A stretch of DNA of 64,000 nt from Trichaptum fuscoviolaceum (Eukaryota; Basidiomycota; Agaricomycetes; Hymenochaetales; Trichaptaceae), in contig CAJSYZ010000001.1 in assembly GCA_910574455.1 (NCBI GenBank), positions 4,757,424 to 4,821,423 of the forward strand. Direction: 5' to 3'. The translations under genes were made by a program, and so were the position numbers. Below are positions 54,982 through 64,000 of the stretch, piece after piece (the first letter of the stretch is position 1; each line of letters begins with the position of its first letter). The notes under the pieces were generated by a model, which searched no databases, was not told the DNA's origin, and saw only the letters and a list, made by a program, of their open reading frames with translations.

Positions 54982-56658
54982 TTAATCGAAGGCCGGACAC
55001 GTAATGCTACAAATATGAGTGTTCGTCCAGCGCACCTCCGCTTCTTTGAATTCCCGAGTAGCGCGAAGCAATATTTCGTGAGCTTCGTGTATGGGAAAGG
55101 AGAGCTCCCTAACAAATGTTCTTCTATGTGTCCCCAACTTTACTACGTTCCTACGATTTCGACAACGCCCTCCTATCAGCTTCGAGAACTCCTCTGCATT
55201 CGGGCGATAGTGCGAGATAATTCGATCGGGTGTGCGTAATTGGCCTTCGTTATATATTGATACCAAGCATGGACATAATGCTGGGTCACTGAGGGCCTTC
55301 AAAGACGCCGAGGAAAGCACAACGCCTTCGTATCGAAGCTTTACCAAGTCGGGCATTGCGAACAGCATTGCTTTAATATTACTGATCTCGAGCGCGGGCC
55401 TATATGTGAAGGATTCTATAGGGGCCCTGCACCGATAGAGAAAGAGTGTGATTGCACGTTCGAATCCGCGAAACACCTGCGCTGCCTCTACTGCCCTATC
55501 CGCATCTTTCCACAAGTTCCCTCCTTCGATAACTAAATGTCGTAGTGCAGGCGCGACCATACAAGGCAACGGAAACCAGTAGTCCATGAAGGGAAGGGAC
55601 AGTCGGAGGCTAGAAAGCTTATCCAAGACGACAGGGTTTGCAATAAGATCGATGTCATTGTCCTCCTCTTCCGCACCATAGCATGTACACTGCTTAAGTG
55701 TGAGCTCCTCAAGAAGCGGAAAAACGAGAGGAAGCCTAACAAAGGTGGTATCGTTAACCTGAACATCCAACAATACAAGCTCCCTAAGCCGATGTCCGTA
55801 CACACGTGAAGTAAAACGCATGCCCATGCCTGCGAATTCCATATATCGTAACGTAGGAGCAAGTCTACCGGGATCGAGCACGAACCTCTCGTAGGAACCG
55901 CCACATACAGAAAATCCCTCCAGCCTGGAACGCGAGTGAAGGGAAGGGTACCGTCTCCCAATCCGGTCATTGTCATTGGCATAGAATCTGTCAAGCTCGA
56001 GATATTTCAGGAGTGGGAGGTTCCGTTTCGACCTATCGTATAATGGGGGTAGATCATCCTTTGGAACAGATAGAATGACATTTTCCCAACGGTCCAAGTG
56101 TTTCATGACTTCTTGAACAAATTTAGCGACAACGGTGTTTTCTGAAGGAAGCGTACGGAATACGTGCTCGCGATCGCGCCATGCTGCGCTCCCGTATTCG
56201 GGCCTCCATCCAACCGTGAAATATATTGAGATTGGACACTTCCGAGACATCGTCAGCCAAAATTTCAATGCGGTCAACCGTCGGTCGACAAGGGAAGAGC
56301 AGGGCGCGGTCGATGGCCTCGTGAGGACGTATTCGGGAAGATGGATGTGAAAACACGCCCACAGCTGGGAAGTATCGAGGGCTGTTCTGCGCCAGCTTCG
56401 ACAGATATGAGCAAGAAGCAATGGCGCCTCCATTTTCGAGATGAGTGGGTATCTGCGTCTCGAATGCTTGCTGGACCAAGGACGCGGGTCGGTGTACCTG
56501 GGTCCCTCCCCATCGTCGGCTACGCAAAACAGAAAGATTGTGCGGAGTAATTCAGAGATTATGAGTGCTCGTGAAACGGGAGACGACAGCGGGTATATGC
56601 TAGGGTATGCAGACAAACGTGTCAATTCGACCGACTCGGCGGTGGCATTTTGTGACAT
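54982..56658 (-). CDS. F-box-like/LRR protein 2
   Basis: A 558-residue single-exon protein starting at ATG 56658 (MSQNATAESVELTRLSAY). The F-box-like region is LIISELLRTIFLFCVADDGE followed by APLLLAHICRSWRRTALDTS, which is closely related to protein 1. The leucine-rich tail includes LLKYLELDRFYAND, LRYMEFAGMGMRF, LRELVLLDVQVND, LEELTLKQCTC and LRHLVIEGGNLW. The C-terminal block with NRRNVVKLGTHRRTFVRELS matches the end of protein 1 (CQKRENVLDHT...YITELAFP). It is a presumed SCF adaptor acting in the nucleus or cytoplasm; target unknown. No lesion seen. Confidence 0.82.
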   Translation of the reverse strand: MSQNATAESVELTRLSAYPSIYPLSSPVSRALIISELLRTIFLFCVADDGEGPRYTDPRPWSSKHSRRRYPLISKMEAPLLLAHICRSWRRTALDTSQLWACFHIHLPEYVLTRPSTAPCSSLVDRRLTALKFWLTMSRKCPISIYFTVGWRPEYGSAAWRDREHVFRTLPSENTVVAKFVQEVMKHLDRWENVILSVPKDDLPPLYDRSKRNLPLLKYLELDRFYANDNDRIGRRYPSLHSRSRLEGFSVCGGSYERFVLDPGRLAPTLRYMEFAGMGMRFTSRVYGHRLRELVLLDVQVNDTTFVRLPLVFPLLEELTLKQCTCYGAEEEDNDIDLIANPVVLDKLSSLRLSLPFMDYWFPLPCMVAPALRHLVIEGGNLWKDADRAVEAAQVFRGFERAITLFLYRCRAPIESFTYRPALEISNIKAMLFAMPDLVKLRYEGVVLSSASLKALSDPALCPCLVSIYNEGQLRTPDRIISHYRPNAEEFSKLIGGRCRNRRNVVKLGTHRRTFVRELSFPIHEAHEILLRATREFKEAEVRWTNTHICSITCPAFD

Positions 56659-57051
56659 TTCATCGACCTAAGGCCAGTGAGTAAAGCAGGTGGACATGAA
56701 AACGAGCTAACTCACCGAATAATTGCGTTATATCCTCGCTACAGGCAGAACACTTCTGTAGCGTTCGGGGACAAGCTCCCTCGGGTTGGCGTCTAAGCGA
56801 GACGTGAATACGCCCTCGACGCGACGCACTGAAGGACCTTACAGCGACCCTGAGCACACCCTTTCTAATCAGGGTCGGTGATGTCGGGACTCTGGCTTCG
56901 AGAGATTTGTACAGGCAAGATCCACATTCCCATTTCTTTCTTTTAGATTACAAGGAAGGTAAGTCGCCCCCACCTCGCAATCCAGGATCCAAAGACTAAA
57001 TATTCACCGTACCAAGGACGAAAGTGTTCGCGCACTGCTCGTCTTGGACAT
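56659..57051. other. Intergenic region between F-box genes
   Basis: About 390 bp holding the presumed promoter of F-box protein 2 and the 3' end of the next gene. No word repeats or RNA gene seen. Confidence 0.5.
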
Positions 57052-58465
57052 TTAATACACTTCATCGCCTGAACCAAACGCTCCAATGCTCAGGCCCTGA
57101 GCTATGCAGTCCTTGATTCCGAGTCTATCGGTGAATTTTGTCCTGAGTAAGAACTCATTTGGTAGCTCCAGACGGCGAAGACCAGGGCTCCGGCAGGCGG
57201 AGGGACCGGTAGTCAAAGGACATCGAGAACATACCACCTCCTCCAGAACAGCGGCCAGGCTTTCCGCGTCAGCGCTGGCCAAGATCGGGGTCTCTAGGAT
57301 CATGCGTTGGAGTTCAGGACACAGCACTGGCTGCCCTGCGATACGACCCGATATATTGAGCGCCTTCGCCACTTGCTTCGACACACGGCAGCGCAGATTC
57401 TTGAGTCCCGGGAGCAAACGAAGGCAAGCCGAAATCGCTCTCGCAGAGAAGGAGTAATTATAAAGATACAGCTCGACCAATGGAGATGAGGAAGCCTCCA
57501 AAGAGTGGACAAGTCCCGGCCAATCTTCGTGTGAATCGTTATCATATGGGTCTCTGTAGTCTATCTCCAGCCGATGTAGATTTGGCAAACGAATACAGTC
57601 GATGAAGTCATCGATTTTCTCTAAGAGCAGTCTACCAGCCCGAATTCTGAGAAGACGGATGGATGGGAGAGTCAATATCGGCGGAGAATGTGTTATATGA
57701 GGGAAATATTGCGGCGAAAAAGCGTTGTATACTTCGTAGTGTAGCTCCTCAAGAGAAGGGCACTTCTCCAGGAACTTTGCGAGCGAAGCTGGGTATCGAT
57801 CTACACTGAGTTTGAGCTTCGTGAGGAATGGGAACCTCTCGACAGCATCGAATGTTGGTGGCCAAACTCCTTCGAACTCCAGTGTTTGCAACTTTGACAG
57901 GACTGTGCGAAGCGCCGAGGAGTGAGAAATAAGCGTATCTCGATAATATTCTGGCCTGTATAAAGCCATAGATAGAGAGTGCAGTTTGTGATGACACATC
58001 TGCACAAAGAAAAGTGCATCATCAAATGCATATTCAGGAAGAATAAAAGTGATCCTTTCAATTCGGTCCGAACATTGAGCGAATTCGGCCAAGACGACAT
58101 CCAACTCTTCCAAAGTTGTGTGCGCATCATACTCCCGTTCGATTTTCACTGAGATACTGGCATCGAGACTCCTTGAAATCCAGCATTGAATGGCGGGTAT
58201 CAGCCTCTGTGAAGTCATGCTATCGTCTGCGACTTGGACTTGAAGTCTCGACCATAATCGTGGGCAAGAAAGCGCAGAAGCCCTCCATGACCGACAGACT
58301 TGACTGCAACTCATTAAATCACTGTTTCCTTTGCACGTTGACGTAGCCACTTTCCATAAGGCATAGGAGGAATATCTCCACCAAGACATCCAAAATCAAG
58401 TTCTGTGCCCCTGACGCCGTTGCTGAGAGATGTCCCGGCTGTTGGGCACGCGTTTGCTGCATCAT
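57052..58465 (-). pseudogene. F-box-like/LRR paralogue 3, frame break after F-box
   Basis: ATG at 58465 opens MMQQTRAQQPGH and reaches a clear F-box start, LILDVLVEIFLLCLMESGY, but this frame stops at TGA 58319-58321. The adjacent frame carries the rest: DLMSCSQVCRSWRASALSCP and then 400 residues of leucine-rich text (LHSLSMALYRPE, LEELHYEVYNAF, LHRLEIDYRDPY, VELYLYNYSFSA, LKNLRCRVSKQ) to 57052. The gap between the two pieces is under 70 bp with no normal intron, so one base has probably been lost or gained between 58322 and 58389. Alternatively a very short intron or a sequence error restores it. The long intact LRR frame suggests that the lesion is young. Confidence 0.7.
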
Positions 58466-58794
58466 CAAAGGAGAAACTGTACATTTACTGAGACATTTGT
58501 CAAGGTACTTAGAGTATGAGGCTACTTGCCTAACGAGTATTTGGGAAGCTAGATAGACCCACTGAAAGTTCGTGCTCAGGAATACTTATAGTAGTGATGG
58601 TCGTCAGCAAGTTGTGCCTTACTATATAACCTCCGAGTCAGTGCCGATTTGGACGGTTCAAGCTCCGACTCAAGCCAGTGCACTCAGGCTGCGGCAGTGA
58701 CACTTAATAAAATGGATTGTACGCTGAATGATTACTGGTACACCTCTAACTATTGAATCGGAAATAAATGATGACTGAAAAAGGATGGTGCACT
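58466..58794. other. Short intergenic region with word repeats
   Basis: CCTCCGAGTCAG near 58630, TCCGACTCAAGCCAGTGCACTCAGGCTG near 58660 (in pieces) are genome words. No gene. Confidence 0.5.
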
Positions 58795-60252
58795 TCACTT
58801 CCAGAGCATAGTAAAAACTCGTCTCTCATCGCGAAAGCTGACATCAAGACCTTCTCGTTGAATGTCTCTAATGCCACTATATAGCTGTTCCGCCTCCCAA
58901 TCCTTTGTATAAATATACGAAAAAACTATCTTTCGCAGTGTCCTTCCACTGCGAACAGCTGCACTATGCGAGGTAGAATCTGAGTGTCCAGTCTTCGTCA
59001 TTTTCCAACGGGAGCTAATCATGTCTTCTGTTGCTTTCCACAATGTTTGTGTTGGCTCGTCGGTTGAATCTGCCCTCTTCTTGATCTCAAATGTGACTGC
59101 CTCTAACAGAGGGCATAATGCTACATTTCCAGAGTTCGAGAGTGTAAGCTCCTTCAGTATCGCATGTTGGTGTCGGATTCGCAATTTCTTGAGTCCGGGA
59201 AGAAGTTTCAGAAATCGGATGATAGGCTCTTCCTGGAAGTCACCGTCATCCATTGTCGTAAGGGAAAGCTCCTCAAGGGGTGGGTGTGACTCCAAAATAA
59301 AAGTTTCGAGTGTGGACTCTTGAGACGTACGCCAATGCAAGACAAGTCGTCGGAGATTTGGTAGTTGGAAAAACCGAAAAACGTCGCGCATCGATACGTG
59401 AGCCGCAGGGTCCTCTACGCGCATTTCCAGAGTTCGGATAGTCCGTAGAATCGTTCGATGAGCGGGCTTCTTTTCATTGAGAGTGGGTATCGGGCCATCA
59501 AAGTTGATGTATAGGGACTCTAGTACTGGGCAGCAGTCCATAACGCGGATTAATTCTCGAAGGATAAAGTAGCAATTGAGAGCTAGGTATTTGAGATTCG
59601 GACACATCACCATGCTGTCCAGATGAAGCATGAATTGATGCACGCCCGTGAGTTCCAGAGAAACAAGTCTCGAGGCGACGTCCCAAAAGCTTCTATCCAA
59701 TATTGTGTAAGGTTGACATGGTCGGCTGTAAATTGGAAAGGTCTGGAAGGATAAATGTTCGAGAGCCGGGAACTCTTCGATCACATACTCCATCGCAGGA
59801 TCAGCGGCCAATATCCCTATTCGGAGAGTTAGACCTTTTATCCGCTCGCGACCAGAGATTTCGTCCAGGACTGGCTTTACGAGTGACCAATGGTTTGGGA
59901 CATAATCGAGGATGGGGCCGCCGGGTTCCAGATTCTTATTCACACAGGTTATCTTGAAGTGGAAATTAGTGCCTCCACTCCTCAACAAGAACGATTGAAG
60001 CGGTGAACTTGGGCACCGCGAGGACGCTCGTATGTATTCGATTGATGACAAGCTTAAGGTGGACCATAGTCGATGTGTTGAAAACAAAACGTATCGCCAG
60101 TGTTGACAAACCTGGCTGACGCTTATCGGCGCTTCATTTCGCATATCAAGCAAAGTTCGAACTACCTGTAAGTCTTCCTCCGGAAGACATTCCAAGAATA
60201 TGATTGATAGAAGCTCCACGACGAAATATTGAGCAACTGAAGGGAAGGCCAT
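58795..60252 (-). CDS. F-box-like/LRR protein 4
   Basis: 485 residues from ATG 60252 (MAFPSVAQYFVVELLSIIFL); the open frame runs further upstream but only through non-ATG codons or an implausible leader. The F-box-like start is YFVVELLSIIFLECLPEEDL, then PISVSQVCQHWRYVLFSTHR with the SQVCxxWR signature. Leucine-rich segments follow: LEHLSFQTFPIY, VSLELTGVHQFML, LKYLALNCYFILREL, LESLYINFDGP, LRRLVLHWRTS, LEELSLTTMDD and LKKLRIRHQHA. The C-terminal LCPLLEAVTFEIKK block is shared with the pseudogene at 61295. Likely an SCF substrate adaptor; target unknown. A tRNA gene lies about 250 bp upstream on the other strand. Confidence 0.82.
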   Translation of the reverse strand: MAFPSVAQYFVVELLSIIFLECLPEEDLQVVRTLLDMRNEAPISVSQVCQHWRYVLFSTHRLWSTLSLSSIEYIRASSRCPSSPLQSFLLRSGGTNFHFKITCVNKNLEPGGPILDYVPNHWSLVKPVLDEISGRERIKGLTLRIGILAADPAMEYVIEEFPALEHLSFQTFPIYSRPCQPYTILDRSFWDVASRLVSLELTGVHQFMLHLDSMVMCPNLKYLALNCYFILRELIRVMDCCPVLESLYINFDGPIPTLNEKKPAHRTILRTIRTLEMRVEDPAAHVSMRDVFRFFQLPNLRRLVLHWRTSQESTLETFILESHPPLEELSLTTMDDGDFQEEPIIRFLKLLPGLKKLRIRHQHAILKELTLSNSGNVALCPLLEAVTFEIKKRADSTDEPTQTLWKATEDMISSRWKMTKTGHSDSTSHSAAVRSGRTLRKIVFSYIYTKDWEAEQLYSGIRDIQREGLDVSFRDERRVFTMLWK

Positions 60253-60498
60253 TACCGTTGTAGTGGTCCGATGTTGAGATAGTGGAAGAGAGACAAAGGG
60301 TTGAGGTGACCTGCAAACTTTCTCGTATTTATGTACAAACACGACGTGTGGCCACACGGAGTAAACAAACAATTGAACCACTTGAACCACAACTTAACCA
60401 CTGGCAGTAAGTAACACATGGCAACCAGGGTCTGGACCATTATAAAATTCCAGTAACTATTTTCTACTATTATAAGACTAGTCTAAGACGTCGTTGTT

Positions 60499-60611
60499 GG
60501 CAAGGTGACCGAGTGGTTAAGGTGTGTGACTCAAGCGTAAGCTTGCTTTCGGATTCGAGTGCGTTTTCTCATGGGCATTAGCCCGCAGGGGTTCGAATCC
60601 CCTCCTTGTCA
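60499..60611 (+). tRNA. tRNA-Leu(CAA), intron-containing
   Basis: Acceptor strands GGCAAGG (60499-60505) and CCTTGTC (60604-60610, one G-T pair) with discriminator A; D-arm GACCGAGTGGTTAAGG; anticodon loop CTCAAG; long variable arm GGGC-ATTA-GCCC; T-arm GGGGTTCGAATCCCC. A class II tRNA with anticodon CAA. An intron of about 30 nt starts after the base 3' of the anticodon and contains GCTTG, which can pair with CAAGC, as in other eukaryotic tRNA-Leu(CAA). The anticodon stem has one T-T mismatch in my folding. TTTT directly after the gene is the Pol III stop. Confidence 0.82.
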
Positions 60612-61294
60612 TTTTGCGTGCTTGCATCTTTTTGCAGGACATTGTTCTTCTATTGTGCGTGAAGAACATCTACTATTCGTGCGAGTGGGTCGGAATCGCT
60701 GAAGGACATCCGAGTGAACGCTAATGGCACTAATGCTCGGCACCGTGTGCGTTACTTTCCTGAGTGACACTGGCATTCTGTCGTTGATATATATGTGCTC
60801 CGAATTCGATTGAAGAGTTAAGTCTGGAGATGGCACTACAGTACATTTGGATAGAGTGATACACAAATGGGTAGTACTAAATCAAGGTTGAACAGACAAA
60901 CAACATGGTGAACATTATATACTTATGATGCTGCATCCGACAGTCATGAAAAATGATGCAGCATAGATAAGAAGAGCAGTTAGTAAAGAAACGACTCGGA
61001 CTAAAAGTTATTTTTTTTACGGATGAACGAACAATTTATCCAACACCTATCGCAGCCTCAGGTAGAAACTAGCCGTCTCATCGTAAATTCCTTAGATCCG
61101 CTTCGCGTCGAGATGCCAACAGTTTGAGTTGTTAGTTGCCCCGGAAAGTGAGGAGAAGACCATGTTGTTGACCGTGACAGTCTTTGAGGTATTTGTAAAG
61201 CTAATGTCCTTTCAATTGCTCTTCCTTGATATCCGGCAACTTTATTCTGCATAGCCTCCTTGGCGCTGTCATGCTATGCGCGGGCATCAATGAC
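60612..61294. other. Intergenic region, tRNA downstream
   Basis: About 680 bp. No convincing ORF. Begins with a TTTT Pol III stop, then AT-rich DNA around 60880-61030. Confidence 0.5.
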
Positions 61295-62534
61295 CTACTC
61301 GGATTTGGAGGTCGTGGAAAGACAGTCCTTTGGTGCTTCCCATCGGGAACGAATCATGTCCTCCATTGCTGTCCATGTTTGAACGGATTCTTCGACCGAC
61401 ATCTCCCTGATATCGAATGTAACTTCCTGCAACAAAGGACATATGTCTTTGTTTCCTCCGTCAGATAGGACAAGTGCCCTCGCGATTGCTTGATGAAGGC
61501 TGTTTCGTAACCTGTTAAGATTCGGGAGCGATTTCAGAAGGTCAATAAGATTTCCTCCCTCGTACGAAGAAGGCTCGTTCAAATTATTAATCAGATGCAG
61601 TTCCTCGAGGGGAGGGCAAGAAGCGATTAAGAAGGCAATGATATCCGGCTCTATGTGCCCGGACCTTCGCACCGTGACAGTGATACACCAAAGGTTCGGC
61701 AATCGCGCGTACATGAGAAAAGTACGGAGTAGAGAAGGATAGTGGGCCGTCAATTCAAAAGATCTGATGGACGGAAATTGCCTTTCTTCATCATCTCATG
61801 AAGTGCTTGAGACGAAATCCACGGAACCACCTGCGTAGAGGTACAGCGACTCCAGCACGGGGCATAATCCAAGGAGTCGGAAAAGAGCATGCGAACTGGT
61901 GGAGTGGAGAGCCAAATGCTTTACAGCTGATGTCTCGATATCGTCCGGACAATACTTGAAGTACATCGTGCCTTTGAGTTCCAAAGATGGAAGACGAGAC
62001 ACTGCCTTCCAGAACGTTTTATCTAATTCTGTAGGGAGGCGCACGTCCTTCGCAAAAAAACATTGTAAGGATAGGCGATCCAACGCAGGTAGTGTACTGA
62101 CCGAGAACTTCACTGCCTTCTCATAGAGCGTCTGTGGCACTTTGATAGTGAAGCCTTTCATCCGAGCACTTTGACTTGCAAGTTCATGGAATATCACTTC
62201 GATCGCGGGCCAGCTAACGAGAGTTTTTTGGGCTACGAACCTGAGTTCGTTGTCGTCTTCTGCGCAGTCAATTTTAATGTATAATTCTGCGCTTCCCTCC
62301 TCTGGAGAAAAACCCGGAGCATTGGGAGTGCATACTCGAGTGTGGATTTGTGCCCACAAACAAAGTGTTGAGAGCGAGACGTATCGCCACTGGCCAGAGT
62401 CGACAAACGTGGCTGACGTTCAACGGCGCCTGCTTTCGTCGCATTCGAGCTAAGTTATTCGCTGGCAAGCATTTCAAGAATACATCCGACAGTATTTCTG
62501 CAAGCAAGTCTTGAAAAGGTGAAGCAGAGGCCAT
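61295..62534 (-). pseudogene. F-box-like/LRR paralogue 5, two lesions
   Basis: Copy related to protein 4. ATG at 62534 opens MASASPFQDLLAEILSDVFL, then LNVSHVCRLWP, after which the frame must shift by one near 62360-62400 to continue YVSLSTLCLWAQIHTRVCTP. The second frame holds LPALDRLSLQCFFA, LPSLELKGTMYF, VKHLALHSTSSHALFRLL and LESLYLYAGGSVDF, then an in-frame TGA at 61796-61798, after which the same frame carries on with LPNLWCITVTVRR, LEELHLINNL and ICPLLQEVTFDIRE to a stop at 61295. The frameshift and the nonsense codon would leave only the F-box. The RSRWEAPKD end matches the RSRW/SSRWKMTK end of protein 4. Confidence 0.78.
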
Positions 62535-64000
62535 ATGAGTAAATGGTTTCGAGAATTGGGTTTGCGCGCTAGTGTGAGATGGCAATAGGAGGGACTCGAT
62601 GTTGACATGCCGCGTTTCAACTCTCATTCACTGGCACGACACCCACGACTTATCGTGACGATCGACAACTCACCTAAGTTATAGAAAACAGAGGAAGCAC
62701 TGCTCGGGACTTCTGCATGTTCGGAGCGCAACTTCCTGTCTCGCCTCAAGCTTGTTCTCTTGCTCTCACTGTTATCGTCTGCCATTCTGGTCCACGCATG
62801 TCTACCATCGCCCTCTGACTCCGTCTCTGGTGAGGAACCTTCGTTGAAATCGAAGGCGTGGCTGCCAAATATCACGCTAGATATGGTGGTTGCGTTGGCT
62901 GTGGTTGCTGCAGGTGGTTGAGGGGTACTGGTGTGGTCACGGTATACGGGATCTTAGGGACACGAGAACTCTTCTGGCGGCGGATAAGTGAGTTTGTGAT
63001 ATTTCTTCATTAATGTACTGAACGCAGCTCCATCATATACCCCATAATGCTGTACTGAACTTCATCTGTAGCGGACAGGAATGGTGGGTCGTTAACTCTT
63101 GTAGAGTGAATATCCAACCAATTGTATTCTACAGTCTTGAATGTTCCTGCCTTTCGTCCAGAGAGTACCGGAAGGGTGGGTGATGCAGCTGACCGTGTCC
63201 TGGTGTTTTCATTAGCAATCTGAGACTTCTAGAACATGTGGAACCCTAGGCTCGGGAAGAAGCTGAATGGATGCACTAGGACGGCGACGCGTGGCCCAGA
63301 GGTGTAGTCAATGTTGCATCATTTATTTCTTTGGAGAAACAAGCAGTTAGAGGCTGTGAGTTCCTCACAGCAGAGCCCGCTACCCGTTGATGGGCATAAA
63401 GTTATTGTAAGTTATTGTAAGAGAAAGAAAAGAAAAACATTTTTATGTACAGAAGTCTATTACTATCTATACATTTAAATCCTTTGCGGACTTCAACTGC
63501 CCAAGAAGGTGGCATGTAAAGTAGATGTCACCCTCAGCAACTGAGACAGGTCTACGCCTGTCAGTCACGAGCAATCCAAGATCTCATCACTACAGATGAG
63601 CTTGAAATTGGGAGGTAGATCCAAGTGCTTGCAGTCTTGAGTCCACCCGTTGCTGCGACGGTCACCGCTTGTGCAACCTTTCCGGTTCTTCATTATGATC
63701 ACCTCCTTGTGGTTACAAGGCCACTTCCGAGAGGTAGTCCAACCACCGAGTCTCACCGCCAGTCTCAACCGCCGCTTTCGAGATATGCCACAACTGTTCC
63801 TGGGTACTTCAGCCTCCGTCTACATCACGCCTATACGCCATCATGGTGGCGGCAATGCCGCCCTCTGCACTCAGGCTGTGGAATGTGTGGCGGAAGATGA
63901 CCGTCAGTCCCCTGCATAAGCAGGACAGCTTAAGCAAACGGGAGCCACCCCGTTAGGACTTGCAAGCCGCGTCTGCATGCCCGGTTTTGGGGAAAGCGGT
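62535..64000. other. Terminal region, no confident gene
   Basis: A minus-strand frame at 62624-62875 (Ser/Glu/Arg-rich, ESEGDGRHAWTRM) and plus-strand frames after 63620 have no recognised family. 63340-63386 is a partial foldback repeat of the 30-kb family. The GC-rich end from 63640 may be the start of another element cut by the window edge. Confidence 0.4.
63339..63386 (+). repeat. Foldback repeat, partial copy 3
   Basis: ACAAGCAGTTAGAGGCTGTG and the inner stem GCTGTGAG-TTC-CTCACAGC followed by AGAGCCCGCTACCC match copy 2 at 30681. The outer left strand GGGTAGCGGG is missing. A purine-rich tail follows near 63415. Confidence 0.7.

Overview
The window reads as nuclear DNA of a filamentous basidiomycete, probably an Agaricomycete. 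The reasons are many GT-AG introns of about 45-80 bp, a Plavaka-type (KDZ) DNA transposase, a chromodomain Ty3 retroelement, a decayed group III hybrid histidine kinase and a cluster of F-box-like/leucine-rich proteins. The species cannot be named from the sequence.

Layout. 0.5-6.3 kb: a Plavaka transposase gene broken by a 1.7-kb hAT-like non-autonomous insertion (1803-3512, 8-bp target duplication) and by a later frameshift. 7.1-8.9 kb (minus): an unrecognised spliced gene with one frame break. 8.9-10.9 kb: intergenic DNA made of short self-complementary words and a cluster of TTTAGGAC inverted repeats. 11-21.7 kb: a coiled-coil gene cut in an exon by a young Ty3 chromovirus (12816-20653), itself cut inside integrase by a gag-only Ty1/copia element in antisense (17852-19344). 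The direct repeats at every junction give the order: gene, then Ty3, then copia. 22.9-29.6 kb: relics of an F-box/WD40 gene and of a Nik1-type histidine kinase on either side of an intact-looking DEDDy 3'-5' exonuclease gene. 29.6-32.4 kb: structured foldback repeats and unassigned ORFs. 32.4-42.9 kb: three complete ten-exon-type paralogues of an uncharacterised ~720-residue family in -,+,- order. 43.8-51.0 kb: TAF7, an acyltransferase of the HxxxDG fold and a cytochrome P450. 51.9-62.5 kb: six minus-strand F-box-like/LRR paralogues in all states from intact to broken, with an intron-containing tRNA-Leu(CAA) between two of them. 62.5-64 kb: no confident gene.

How it fits together. TAF7 is the only clear housekeeping protein gene. 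The acyltransferase and P450 lie side by side on one strand and could modify one metabolite, but no backbone enzyme is present. The rest is a birth-and-death neighbourhood: lineage-type families expand locally while transposons and point lesions remove members.

Most notable: (1) the Ty3 element carries, readable by eye, a self-priming site (10 nt shared in inverted form between the LTR and the primer site) and a -1 frameshift module (GGGTTTT before the gag stop, 5-nt spacer, two-part stem); (2) the gag-only copia element has identical LTRs and an initiator-Met half-tRNA type primer site; (3) a foldback repeat family has mutually exclusive hairpins; (4) the three-copy protein family has no domain I recognise; (5) a vocabulary of short palindromic words covers the intergenic DNA and enters exons.
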